A stretch of DNA of 64,000 bases from Haladaptatus halobius (GTDB taxonomy: Archaea > Halobacteriota > Halobacteria > Halobacteriales > Haladaptataceae). A program made the position numbers and the translations under genes. Location of the stretch: contig NZ_CP085335.1 in NCBI RefSeq assembly GCF_020618475.1, forward strand, positions 434,001 to 498,000, written 5' to 3'. Shown here in pieces: positions 8,303-17,143 of the stretch. Every line of letters begins with the position of its first letter. Positions within the stretch are counted from its first letter, which is position 1. The notes beneath the pieces are model-generated. The model did not search any database. It had not been told where the DNA came from and saw nothing but the letters and a program-made list of their open reading frames with translations.

Positions 8303-9079
8303 TTACTCGAACTCCGCGTCGCGGTCTTCGAGGAACGCCGCCATCCCCTCGCGCTGGTCGTGCGTGCCGAACAGCGAACTCCACAGTCGGCGCTCGTACG
8401 TCAGCCCCGCCGACTGCGACTCCTCGTGCACCTGATTCAGCGCTTCCTTGGCGGCTCGCATGGCGAACGCCGGACGCTCCGCGAGGTCGCTCGCCATCTC
8501 CGAGACGCGCCCTTCGAGCAGGTCGTGGGCGACGACCTCGCCGACCAGCCCCATCTCGTGGGCGTCCTGCGCGTCCACTCGCTCGCCGAAGAAGACGAGT
8601 CGGCGAGCGAGTTCGTCGCCGACGATGCGCGAGAGTCGCTGCGTACCGCCCCAACCGGGGATGATGCCGAGGTCGATCTCGGTCTGGCCGAGGACGGCGT
8701 TCTCGCTCGCCACCCGCAGGTCGCAGGCCAGCGCGAACTCGCAGCCGCCGCCGAAGGCGTAGCCGTTGATGGCCGCGATGACGGGCGCGGGGAACGACTC
8801 CAGCGCGTCGGCGACGCCGTGGCCCAACTCCGCGTACTCCTGCGCCTCGGCGGTGGAGAGGTCTTGCATATGGCTGATGTCAGCCCCCGCGATGAACGCC
8901 GTCTCGCCGGCGCCCGTGAGCACCAGTGCGCGGGCGTCCTCCGCCTCGGCTTCGGCGACGGCTTCGCGGAGTGCGTGCAACGTCTCGACGTTCAGCGCGT
9001 TGAGTCGGTCGGGTCGGTCGACCGTGAGCGTCGCTACGCCGTCTTCGAGTTCGAGTCGTACCGTGTTCCACTCGGGCAT
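8303..9079 (-). CDS. enoyl-CoA hydratase/isomerase family protein
   Basis: 258 residues of the crotonase fold. The oxyanion-hole segments are present: AFIAGADISHM near residue 64 and INGYAFGGGCEFALACDLRVAS near residue 100. The catalytic region GQTEIDLGIIPGWGGTQRLSR has a Glu at the hydratase position near residue 130. The N-terminus MPEWNTVRLELEDGVATLTVDRP is typical. Probably acts in beta-oxidation or a related acyl-CoA pathway. Confidence 0.92.
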   Translation of the reverse strand: MPEWNTVRLELEDGVATLTVDRPDRLNALNVETLHALREAVAEAEAEDARALVLTGAGETAFIAGADISHMQDLSTAEAQEYAELGHGVADALESFPAPVIAAINGYAFGGGCEFALACDLRVASENAVLGQTEIDLGIIPGWGGTQRLSRIVGDELARRLVFFGERVDAQDAHEMGLVGEVVAHDLLEGRVSEMASDLAERPAFAMRAAKEALNQVHEESQSAGLTYERRLWSSLFGTHDQREGMAAFLEDRDAEFE

Positions 9080-9195
9080 GGGTGAGGTGTCTCCCGGCGG
9101 TCGGTTAATCGTTGCGACGCGAGGTGCCGCAGTTTTGGGCATCGCCCATCCCGCTCCGGAACTGGGAAATAACACCCCGCCATATCCACCGGACG

Positions 9196-9696
9196 ATGAC
9201 GCTGTCCGAGGAGGCCCGCGAACGACTCGCCGACTTAGTCGAACTCCAACCCACGAAAAACAGCGAACTGCAGGAGCGCTGGGGATTGGAGAGCGGGAGC
9301 GAGGTTCACCAGTATCTGGAAAACGAACTGAAAGAGTACTACTACCGCGACGAGAACAGCTACATCTGCGCGACGACGGAGGCGAACGACCTCGTCGACG
9401 TGGAACCCGGCATAGTCGCTGACGAGGAGGGCGACGTGCCGAGCATCGTCCGCGTGCCGACGCTCCAGCGACAGGTGTTCGACGTGCTCGCCGGGCCGGA
9501 CGACCGCTCAGAGAGCGTCGTCTCCGTCCTCAACAAGCTCCGCGAGGAGTTCGGCGTCGACCCCGACGTCGACGACGTGCGTTCCGCGCTCCAGAGCTTG
9601 AAACGGAAAGGCGTCGTGGAAGTCGTCTACCGCACCGTCCCGACGTTCAAACTCGCCGCATCGCGCGAGGATATCTCGGTCGAAGAGTCCGGCTGA
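9196..9696 (+). CDS. DUF5797-like helix-turn-helix protein
   Basis: 166 residues. The N-terminal part (LSEEARERLADLVELQPTKNSELQERWGL) looks like a winged helix, followed by HQYLENELKEYYYRDENSYI. The C-terminal half (RVPTLQRQVFDVLAGPDDRSES, then LQSLKRKGVVEV) looks like a second one. This layout fits the haloarchaeal DUF5797 family. A DNA-binding role is plausible but not demonstrated. Start ATG at 9196. Confidence 0.75.
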   Translation: MTLSEEARERLADLVELQPTKNSELQERWGLESGSEVHQYLENELKEYYYRDENSYICATTEANDLVDVEPGIVADEEGDVPSIVRVPTLQRQVFDVLAGPDDRSESVVSVLNKLREEFGVDPDVDDVRSALQSLKRKGVVEVVYRTVPTFKLAASREDISVEESG

Positions 9697-9708
9697 CGCC
9701 CGCTCCGC

Positions 9709-10761
9709 CTATCCCGGTCGGCTCCGCTCCCGGCGCGATTCGAGCAGTCGCCGAATCGCCTTCCCCGGCCCGCCCTCGATGGGCCAGCCCTTCTGCCGCC
9801 ACGCCGGGGGTTCGGGTTCGAACTGCGAACATCGCGCCGAACACTCCGCCGCGGTCTGGTGGCACTCCTTCGTAGCGCAGTATGGCAGCATCGTCTCGTT
9901 TTCGTGTCGCAGTTCGTAGTACCGACAGTCCGGACGCATCGTGCGAGTGTACGACCGCCAGCCGCGCTCGTAGGCGCGCTCCGCGATTTCAAGTCGCTTC
10001 TCGCGTTTCGTCTCGGGCGAGACGTACTCGAACCGCGCCGCCGACTGGTCGTACTTCTCGCCCGTCGGACGCTCCAGAATCCGCGTTCCCGGAGCGTTCG
10101 CGTCGAGCGTTCGGGGGAACCACGCTACTTCGGCATCGCTCCCAGCCACGTCGGCCGCCGCCTCGGTATCTCTGCTGAATGTCAGGATCCCGGCCTCGAC
10201 GGGTATCGATTCGAGCAACGCGGGTTCGACTCGGTCGCCCGTCGCTCGCGTGGCGACCCACACTTCGTCGGCCAGCGCGAGGGCGACGTCTCGTTCCAAC
10301 TGCGGTCGCAGATCGCGGGCGGCGCTGGCGACCAGGTCGGGTTTGTTTTCGATGGCGACGACGCGCCGAACCCACTCCGGATACTCGTGTCGCCGCCGGA
10401 TTTCGAGGCGTCGTCCTCGCTTTCGAACGTCCAGGATATCGCGATCGTCCGCCTCGTGAATCGTCTCGCGGAGGTAGCGCCACGGATAGCCGGGGTCGGG
10501 GAGGGCGTCCCGGTACCACGTCCACTCGCCCGGCGCGTGACGCACCACGTGAAGCAGGTCGCTGCCCAACCGACGGCGACCGAACTGGGCACGTTGGACG
10601 AGCGCGCCCGCGTCCACCTCCACGACCACCGTGTCCCACCGCCTGCGTTTCGTGCCGAGTTGCCGGGCGACGAGCACGTCGCGGTCGCGGCCTTCGGGCG
10701 GCCAGTGGCGCTCGACCCAACGGCAGACGCGCAGTTCGAAGGTGAACTCCGGTTCGGCCAT
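9709..10761 (-). CDS. DUF5787-like protein, candidate PD-(D/E)XK nuclease with Cys cluster
   Basis: 350 residues. The middle part has VVAIENKPDL (about residue 143), followed by DLRPQLERDVALALADEVWVAT. This resembles the E-x-K strand and the following helix of PD-(D/E)XK nucleases. The C-terminal third carries five cysteines (C-RYYELRHENETMLPY-C-x4-C-x6-C-x3-C), as in Fe-S containing nucleases of the Cas4/AddB type. The family assignment to DUF5787 is from pattern memory; the nuclease reading is inference. Confidence 0.65.
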   Translation of the reverse strand: MAEPEFTFELRVCRWVERHWPPEGRDRDVLVARQLGTKRRRWDTVVVEVDAGALVQRAQFGRRRLGSDLLHVVRHAPGEWTWYRDALPDPGYPWRYLRETIHEADDRDILDVRKRGRRLEIRRRHEYPEWVRRVVAIENKPDLVASAARDLRPQLERDVALALADEVWVATRATGDRVEPALLESIPVEAGILTFSRDTEAAADVAGSDAEVAWFPRTLDANAPGTRILERPTGEKYDQSAARFEYVSPETKREKRLEIAERAYERGWRSYTRTMRPDCRYYELRHENETMLPYCATKECHQTAAECSARCSQFEPEPPAWRQKGWPIEGGPGKAIRRLLESRRERSRPG

Positions 10762-10825
10762 ACGCGTTCGTCGCACCGCGGACGGGTAAGCGATTCGACT
10801 GGAACCGAATAACAAGAAATATTTG

Positions 10826-10837
10826 TATATATAAAAG
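10826..10837 (+). promoter_or_regulatory. TATA box upstream of the PGF-CTERM gene
   Basis: TATATATAAAAG sits in an AT-rich stretch (10809-10850) in otherwise GC-rich DNA, about 70 bp before the ATG at 10905. It implies a leadered transcript or a further promoter nearer the start. Confidence 0.5.
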
Positions 10838-10904
10838 AAATATCAAACTACTCTCGTCACAAGACGGATGTGTGCGGTTCTACCGCTTTGGTGATCCGAT
10901 AACC

Positions 10905-11560
10905 ATGAACGTACGACATGCCCTGACATCTCTGGTGGTCATCTCGCTCCTCGCTAGAACTGCGGTCGCTGGTTCCGCCGGAAGCGCCGCGAACACCGCA
11001 CCGAACCCCGCTGTACAGTCCCCCTGCTCTTCCAAAAGGCGGGCGATGGCAACGGTACCGTCGCCTTCAACGACTCCATCTACGATATGGAGCAAGGTGA
11101 AACAGCCACGATCAACCTCAGTCTTAGCGGTCTCGACGGTATCACCGTCTTGGTCGGCGGCGGTCAGGCGGCCTACGAGCTGAACGCCACCGTCACCGAC
11201 GGTAGCGGCGACGGACGGGTCGTCCTGCTGTTCGACACCTCGAAGGCGGGAAGCGGAGACGGCGCGGCGCTGACGACGAAAGCGGACGCCGACAGCCTCA
11301 CCGTCAAAAACGAGACGAAACTAGACGGTAGCCTCGGTACAGGGATGTACGGCATCACCGTCTACAACGGAACCTCCGAGAACGTCTCCGCCATCGCCCA
11401 CGGCGGTCTCAACGTCCAAGGCGACGGAACGACCGACGGCACGACCACGACGACCGGCGACACCACGACCATGACCGAAAGCGACGGCCAGCCCGGTTTC
11501 GGCGTCGGCCTCGCAGTGGCCGCCCTCGCGGGCGTCGCGCTGCTGGCGCGACGCCGATAA
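10905..11560 (+). pseudogene. PGF-CTERM surface protein, frameshifted
   Basis: The first 40 codons encode a Sec-type signal (MNVRHALTSLVVISLLARTAVAGS). The rest of the protein lies in the neighbouring frame: LLFQKAGDGNGTVAFNDSIYDM..., then a Thr-rich linker and DGQPGFGVGLAVAALAGVALLARRR. That ending is the PGF-CTERM signal (PGF, membrane helix, Arg cluster) cut by archaeosortase ArtA and joined to lipid. The frame changes at the run of five C at 11020-11024; one extra C would restore a continuous protein of about 218 residues. Either a real 1-bp deletion or a sequencing error. Confidence 0.75.
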
Positions 11561-11582
11561 CGCCTCGAAAAACGATTTTTCT

Positions 11583-12011
11583 TCAGACGTCGTCGCTGCC
11601 GTCGAGGAACTCGTGCGCATCGCGGAGGATGTCTCGAGGACCGTCCTGCGTGATGGTGTTGATAGCCTGTTCGTAGTCGCGCCACTGCAGGTCGCGGTGT
11701 TCGTTCGAGAGTTCCGCGCTCGCCTCGTGGGATTTCGCGATGAACAGGTGGACGGTCTTGTGAATCGTCTTCCCGTTGGCCTCGAAGACGTAGCTGTAAT
11801 CGTCGCGGAAGCCGTCGAGGAGGCGGAAATCGTCGATTCCCGCCTCTTCTTTTATCTCTCTGATCGCCGTTTGCTGTAGCTCTTCGTTCCCCTCCACGCC
11901 GCCTTTGGGGAACTCCCAGTCCCCCGGACGGCTCTTGAGGAGGAGGTACTCCCTTCGACCGCGGGTATCCCGAAAGAGGATCGCACCCGCGCTCGTAGCT
12001 TCGACTGCCAT
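11583..12011 (-). CDS. Nudix hydrolase, diadenosine tetraphosphatase type
   Basis: 142 residues. The complete Nudix box runs from GGVEGNEELQQT to REIKEEAGI (about residues 38-60). The N-terminus VEATSAGAILFRDTRGRREYLLLKS matches the NUDT2-like bis(5'-nucleosyl)-tetraphosphatases of haloarchaea. The ATG at 12009-12011 gives MAVEATS; an ATG nine bases upstream is also possible. It would hydrolyse Ap4A or related nucleotides in the cytoplasm. Confidence 0.9.
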   Translation of the reverse strand: MAVEATSAGAILFRDTRGRREYLLLKSRPGDWEFPKGGVEGNEELQQTAIREIKEEAGIDDFRLLDGFRDDYSYVFEANGKTIHKTVHLFIAKSHEASAELSNEHRDLQWRDYEQAINTITQDGPRDILRDAHEFLDGSDDV

Positions 12012-12205
12012 TGCGTTCATCTATGAGGTTCGCCATTAAAGGAATGTCGGACCTATACGGTCGTTATCCGACGCATTCCGATTTTCAGGTTGTATTCCGT
12101 GACACGCGGTGTTATTGATAGAATAGTAGTTATGAAATATACGGTGCGCAAACCAGAAGCAGACGTTTTACGTAGGGGGACGATATACAACCTACAGAGC
12201 CAGCC

Positions 12206-12538
12206 ATGACGTTTATCACAAAGATACTCCTTCAAAGCGGCAACCGGCCCGTACTCGACAGGGTAGTGTCGGATATTCGGTCGATGGTCGAGCGAAAGGG
12301 GGCCGAACTACGGGGGCCCCACTCCGACCCGCCGGAACGGCTTCGGGTTCCGCAGTACAAGACGCTCTCGGGAGACGAAGGGCGGCAGTTCCGAAGCTGG
12401 GAGTACACGGTGTACACCCGAAAGATGGAGATAATCGGCCACAACGAGGCGACTCGTCGCATCGCCGACATGGAGTTCCCGCTGGGCATCCGCGTCGAAG
12501 TCGAACTCGAACAGATTCAGGGTATGGGTACGGCGTAG
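12206..12538 (+). CDS. uS10-like ribosomal protein paralogue
   Basis: 110 residues of the uS10 family. It shows the S10 loop pattern (ILLQSGNRPVLDRVVSDIRSM, then RGPHSDPPERLRVP, YTVYTRKMEIIGHNEATRRI, ADMEFPLGIRVEVEL). It is not next to an EF-1alpha gene, where the main archaeal rps10 normally sits, and it lacks the usual family sequence for that gene. I therefore read it as an extra S10-like protein. It stands alone between divergent neighbours. Confidence 0.8.
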   Translation: MTFITKILLQSGNRPVLDRVVSDIRSMVERKGAELRGPHSDPPERLRVPQYKTLSGDEGRQFRSWEYTVYTRKMEIIGHNEATRRIADMEFPLGIRVEVELEQIQGMGTA

Positions 12539-12592
12539 TCGCTTCGTCTTCTCTTCTGCTTCGAAGGGGTATCTCTGCGCCCCCGACCGGCG

Positions 12593-12853
12593 CTAGAACG
12601 TTCCTTCGTCTATCGACTCGATGAACGTCGCCCGTCCGGTGTGGTCGTTCGTATCGAACTCCTCGACGCGGAGTAGCACGCGGGTGTCCACCGCTTCGGC
12701 GGGAACGCCGTCCACGTGAAGTATCGTATCGCCGATGCGGGCGACGGCATTCCCGTTCTCGTACCCCGTGATGAAGGCGTCTATCTCCTCGCCCGTGTCG
12801 AATTTGGGTTCGTTCGTGCGGAACGTCCACCCCTTGAGGTACTTCTCTATCAT
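12593..12853 (-). CDS. TRAM-like small beta protein (DUF7513-like)
   Basis: 86 residues with alternating beta-strand pattern: FTRTNEPKFD-type start (MIEKYLKGWTFRTNEPKFDT), GYENGNAVARIGDTILHVDG, TRVLLRVEEFDTNDHTGRATFI. This resembles small TRAM/OB-type nucleic-acid binding domains. Its ATG overlaps the stop of the NhaC gene (ATGA), so they form one transcription unit. Function unknown. Confidence 0.7.
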   Translation of the reverse strand: MIEKYLKGWTFRTNEPKFDTGEEIDAFITGYENGNAVARIGDTILHVDGVPAEAVDTRVLLRVEEFDTNDHTGRATFIESIDEGTF

Positions 12854-14427
12854 ACCCGAGCCACCTCCTCGGCGCGGCGGTCGGAGACGTACTCTAGTCC
12901 GAACCCGGTGAGCGCGGAGAGTAAGAACACGCCGAACAGGAACCAGCCGTGGAAGACGTACAGCCACACCTCGGCGGGGTTGACGAGCATCGACTGCGTG
13001 AACCAGTCGAACCGCTCCACGAGGCCGATCATCGTCGCGTAGCCGACCAACACGCCACCACCCCACGGGAAGATATACCCCATCGCGGAGCTGTTGGCGT
13101 CGAGGATGTTCGCGCGTCGGTAGCCGTTGACGTTGAATCGCTGGCCGATGCGGGCGATGTACGGCGCGATGGCGATTTCGGCGGCGGTGTTGATGGTTAT
13201 CATCGCGTTGACCATCGCGGTTCCGAGTACCATCGTCGTCTCCGCGCGGCGGACGCTCGTGGCGACGCTGTTCAGCAGCCAGTCTTGAAGCGCCGCGAAG
13301 CCGCCGCCTCGAATCATTATCTGTGCCCCCGCGACGATGAGTAGAGTCAGCACGATGAGCGCGAAGAAGCCCTCCGCCCCGGCGTAGAGGCTCCCGCTGA
13401 CGGTGCCAGCGTTATCTGCGTCCGGTGCGACGACTTGTACGATTGGCAGGAATCCTAACTCCTGGGCGAACGGACCGTTTCTCGGTGCGTAGAAGATCAA
13501 CAACTTACCGATCGACGCGAGGCCGAGAGCGATGTTGACGACGACCGCGAAGATGAGCCCCCACGAGATTGCCTCGACGATGTGGCGGCCTGATATCGCC
13601 GTCACGATGACGATGAGCATCGAGAGAAGATGGACGAGACCGACAGGATCCCCCTGCAAGACGCCCTCGGCTGAGACGGGCGTCCCCTGCATCATCGACC
13701 CCGCGACGACGTACCCGACGAACGCCAATATCGCGGCGAAGATGGCGTATTTGAATCGGGAGGCGACGACGCCGCCGATATCCGAATCCTGCGTCACCGC
13801 GCTTACGATAGTCGTGTCGCTGACCGGCGCGAGGTTGTCGCCGAACACTGCGCCTGAGAGTATCGCGCCGAACATCAACACCGGACTCGCGCCGATGAGG
13901 ACGCCCGCCGGGAAGAACAGTCCCGTGAACGCGATGGTCGTCCCATAGCCGGTGCCGATACCCGTCGCCAGCAGCGCAGCGAGGATGAACGTCGCCGCCG
14001 GGAACAGCGCGGCACCCACGCTCAGCGCTTCGGCGGCCCAGACGAGCCCCTGCACGAAGCCACCGTCTTGGAGCACCTGCGCGAACATGCCCGCCCACAG
14101 CCACGCGACGATGGCGGTGGCCGCGACGCGCTGGGTCATCCCTTCGAAGATGGTGTTCGCGTAGGTCTTCCAGTCACCTTTGGCGAACAGCATCCCGACG
14201 ATGAGCGAGACGAGCATCCCGATGACGAGACCTGTCGTATCGCCGACGCCGAGGAATCCGCTCTGGAAGATCGCCCAGGCGATGAACAGTGCGATGGGAA
14301 GCGTACTCATCCACTTCCCGCCGTAGAACTGTATCTGGGGTTCGCTCCGCGCCCGTTCTGCTTCCATCAGTTCTTCTTCCACTTCTTCGTCGACCGGTTC
14401 GTCGCGCCTGTCGTCTGAAGCACCCAT
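12850..14427 (-). CDS. nhaC: Na+/H+ antiporter, NhaC family
   Basis: 525 residues with about 11-12 membrane helices after an acidic cytoplasmic N-terminus (MGASDDRRDEPVDEEVEEELMEAERARSEP). NhaC-type signatures are GIGTGYGTTIAFTG near residue 165, LSGAVFGDNLAPVSDTTIVSA near residue 200, and LDANSSAMGYIFPWGGG near residue 445. It would export Na+ in exchange for protons. Substrate specificity within NhaC (including malate/lactate antiport) cannot be settled here. Confidence 0.9.
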   Translation of the reverse strand: MGASDDRRDEPVDEEVEEELMEAERARSEPQIQFYGGKWMSTLPIALFIAWAIFQSGFLGVGDTTGLVIGMLVSLIVGMLFAKGDWKTYANTIFEGMTQRVAATAIVAWLWAGMFAQVLQDGGFVQGLVWAAEALSVGAALFPAATFILAALLATGIGTGYGTTIAFTGLFFPAGVLIGASPVLMFGAILSGAVFGDNLAPVSDTTIVSAVTQDSDIGGVVASRFKYAIFAAILAFVGYVVAGSMMQGTPVSAEGVLQGDPVGLVHLLSMLIVIVTAISGRHIVEAISWGLIFAVVVNIALGLASIGKLLIFYAPRNGPFAQELGFLPIVQVVAPDADNAGTVSGSLYAGAEGFFALIVLTLLIVAGAQIMIRGGGFAALQDWLLNSVATSVRRAETTMVLGTAMVNAMITINTAAEIAIAPYIARIGQRFNVNGYRRANILDANSSAMGYIFPWGGGVLVGYATMIGLVERFDWFTQSMLVNPAEVWLYVFHGWFLFGVFLLSALTGFGLEYVSDRRAEEVARV

Positions 14428-14643
14428 CTAGCTCACCTCTATCAGTTTGTGCCATGCTGTTCCGATGTTATAAATCATGGCTCATTTCGGCTGATACGTC
14501 GGAGAGCTGAGAGTCGATACGCGACCCGATTGCGATTTTCACACGGATATCCGTTCGGTGACGGAACTCCCGGCCCGACTCCGAAACGTGCAACGCCTGC
14601 CCGCTCTAGAGAATTTAAGGCCGCGCTCTTCGTCCACCCCGAC

Positions 14644-15927
14644 ATGAGCCAGCAAACTCGCCGAGACCGATTGGTCGAACTCCGCCGCGAACTCCACCGC
14701 CACCCGGAACCGGCGTGGCGCGAGTTCTACACCACCTGCCGGATCGTAGACGAACTCGAAACCATCGGCGTGGACGAACTCTACGTCGGCCCGGAGGTGC
14801 TCGCCGAGAACGAGCGCATGGCCGTCCCCGACGAGGACGAACTCGCGCGCTGGTACGACCGAGCGCGACAGGCCGGCGCGCGCGAAGATATCCTCGAACG
14901 ACTCGAAGGGGGGTACACCGGCGCGCTCGCCGTCGTCGAACGCGGTGAGGGCCCGACCGTCGCCCTTCGCGTGGATATCGACGGACTCCTCCGCGAGGAG
15001 TCGACCGACGACGACCACGTTCCGGCCGAAGCGGGATTTCGCTCCGAACACGCGGGTGCGATGCACGCCTGCGGGCACGACGCGCACGCGACCATCGGAC
15101 TCGGCGTCGTCGAAGCCATCAAAGATAGTGACTTCGAGGGGACGGTGAAGGTACTTTTCCAGCCCGGCGAGGAGATGGTGGCGGGCGGGAAGCCGATGGC
15201 GAAAAGCGGCCACGTGGACGACGTGGACTACCTGCTCGCGGTTCACGTCGGCCTCGACCACCCGACCGGCGAGGTCGTCGCGGGTATCGACGGCTTCCTC
15301 GCGGTGAGCCACTTCCGCGCGGAGTTCGAAGGGGTTCCGGCCCACGCGGGCGGCAAACCCGACGAGGGCGAGAACGCGGTTCAGGCGATGGCGACCGCCA
15401 TCCAGAATCTCTACGCCATCCCTCGCCACAGCGACGGCGCGACGCGCGTCAACGCCGGACTGGTCGGCGGCGGGACGGCCACGAACATCATCCCCGAACA
15501 CGCCTTCATCGAGGGTGAGGTGCGCGGCGAGACGACCGAACTCAAAGATTACATGCGAGAACGCGCCGACCGAGTCCTCGACAACGCGGCGGAGATGCAC
15601 GGGTGCACGGTCGAACGGAGCACGGAGGGCGAAGCCCCGAGCGCCGAGAGCGACGAGGGACTGGTCGAAATCGTCCACGGCGTCGCGGGCGAGACGCGCG
15701 GCGTGGACAACCCCGTTCGCCGGGACACGCTCGGCGGAAGCGAGGACGCGACGTACCTCATGCAGGAGGTGCAGCGGAACGGCGGCCTCGCGGCGTACGT
15801 CGGCGTCGGCACCGACCACCCCGGCGGTCACCACACCGCGACGTTCGACGTGGACGAAGATAGCCTCCCCATCGCGGTCGACCTGCTCTCCGATTCGATT
15901 CGGGAGATCGCTCGCCGGCGTCCGTGA
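14644..15927 (+). CDS. M20-family amidohydrolase (AbgA-like)
   Basis: 427 residues. Metal-binding features are AMHACGHDAHATIGLG near residue 140, the bridging/catalytic Glu pair in FQPGEEMVAGGKPMA near residue 177, and HPGGHHTATFDVDED near the C-terminus. The dimerisation insert around 230-340 (VPAHAGGKPDEGENA) is intact. Closest described type is aminobenzoyl-glutamate hydrolase subunit A or related N-acyl amino-acid amidohydrolases. A TATA-like GAATTTAAGG lies about 27 bp before the ATG. Confidence 0.9.
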   Translation: MSQQTRRDRLVELRRELHRHPEPAWREFYTTCRIVDELETIGVDELYVGPEVLAENERMAVPDEDELARWYDRARQAGAREDILERLEGGYTGALAVVERGEGPTVALRVDIDGLLREESTDDDHVPAEAGFRSEHAGAMHACGHDAHATIGLGVVEAIKDSDFEGTVKVLFQPGEEMVAGGKPMAKSGHVDDVDYLLAVHVGLDHPTGEVVAGIDGFLAVSHFRAEFEGVPAHAGGKPDEGENAVQAMATAIQNLYAIPRHSDGATRVNAGLVGGGTATNIIPEHAFIEGEVRGETTELKDYMRERADRVLDNAAEMHGCTVERSTEGEAPSAESDEGLVEIVHGVAGETRGVDNPVRRDTLGGSEDATYLMQEVQRNGGLAAYVGVGTDHPGGHHTATFDVDEDSLPIAVDLLSDSIREIARRRP

Positions 15928-16048
15928 TCGCTTTCGATACGGGTAACGGGAGGTCTACCTCTCACGAAAATCGCAGCCACGACGCTCCGATTCGGATCGA
16001 CCCTCGGCGGGCGAAACACACTTTTTTCGAGAACGTCGATGGGCCGCT

Positions 16049-16634
16049 ATGGGGGGAACCGAAACGACGCGGCGAGACTTCCTTTGGTGGGCTCACGGGG
16101 GGCGCGACCGGCGGCGGCGTCGCCGGTGCCGCCGCCGCCGAAGTGGTCGCACAGGGCCAACAGACCGTCGAGATGACCGACAACCTCGTGTTCGACCCGG
16201 ACTCCGTGACCATCGCGTCGGGAACCACCGTCATCTGGCGGAACACCGGCAGCATCGGCCACTCGGTGACGGCGTACGAGGACGAGATTCCGGGGGAGGC
16301 GGAGTACTTCGCCAGCGGCGGGTTCGACAGCGAGCAGGCCGCCCGACAGGCGTACCCCGAAGGCGAGATCGGCGGCGGCGAGCAGTACCAACACACCTTC
16401 GAAGTCGAAGGGTCGTACCGGTACTTCTGCATCCCGCACGAGACCGCGGGGATGGTCGCATCTATCGAGGTTGCAGCGGGCGGAGGGACGACCGCCGGTG
16501 GCGGGGGCGGTGCGCTACCGGCGGTGCCGAACAGCGCGAAAACGCTGGGCGTTGCGACCGTCTCGGCGCTCCTGTCGGTGCTGGCGCTGGCGTACTTCTT
16601 CCTCAAGTATGGCGGCGACTACGGTCTCGACTGA
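16049..16634 (+). pseudogene. halocyanin-like blue copper protein, frameshifted
   Basis: A Tat signal start (MGGTETTRRDFLWWAHGG) is in one frame and the mature protein (ATGGGVAGAAAAEVVAQ...) in the next. The switch point is a run of six G at 16097-16102; five G would join them. The mature part has a type 1 copper site: His in SIGHSV, then Cys-His-Met in FCIPHETAGM. After a Gly-rich linker there is a C-terminal membrane anchor (VATVSALLSVLALAYFFL). If functional it would be a membrane-bound electron carrier outside the cell. Mutation or sequencing error are both possible. Confidence 0.75.
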
Positions 16635-16764
16635 CGGTCTCGTACCGCCGGATAGACTTCGAATTTCCAACCTTTTCAATCAAAAACGGCAATTTTTATA
16701 AGCACCTACGCCATCGATCTGCATAGACCGAAGCGCAACGAGTTGCTTAACAGGTTTGACACTT

Positions 16765-17082
16765 ATGAACGGGAACATCAACGACAGCGATACCAGTGAT
16801 GTCATCGCCAGCACCGGTCAGCAGAACCAGTACGTCAGTTACACGAACGAGGAGCCGCTCAGCACGGCGGTGGTCATGGCGCTCGCCGAAGTGGCGGGAG
16901 ACGACCCGGCCGAGGTCGGCATGCCACTCTACGACGCCATCGACCCCGACGCGTTGGACAACCTCTTCGGCGACAAGCACGACGGTTCGCCCCGGATGGG
17001 CGGCGAAGTCGTGTTCACCATCTTGGACTACGAGGTGACCGTCCACAGCTACGGTGAAATCGTCGTCAGAGAGCGGAACTGA
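16765..17082 (+). CDS. HalOD1 output-domain protein
   Basis: 105 residues. After an acidic leader, PLSTAVVMALAEVAGDDPAEVGMPLYDAIDPDALDNLF and GGEVVFTILDYEVTVHSYGEIVV match the HalOD1 domain, a haloarchaeal output domain found alone or attached to signalling proteins. ATG at 16765 chosen over an in-frame TTG nine bases upstream. A TATA-like TTTTTATAAG lies at 16693-16702. Role in signalling is inferred from the family. Confidence 0.9.
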   Translation: MNGNINDSDTSDVIASTGQQNQYVSYTNEEPLSTAVVMALAEVAGDDPAEVGMPLYDAIDPDALDNLFGDKHDGSPRMGGEVVFTILDYEVTVHSYGEIVVRERN

Positions 17083-17143
17083 GCGGTAGTCGGAAGAAGA
17101 CTCGATCTCTATCGTCGACTCTTCTCGGCCATCGCCCCGGAGT

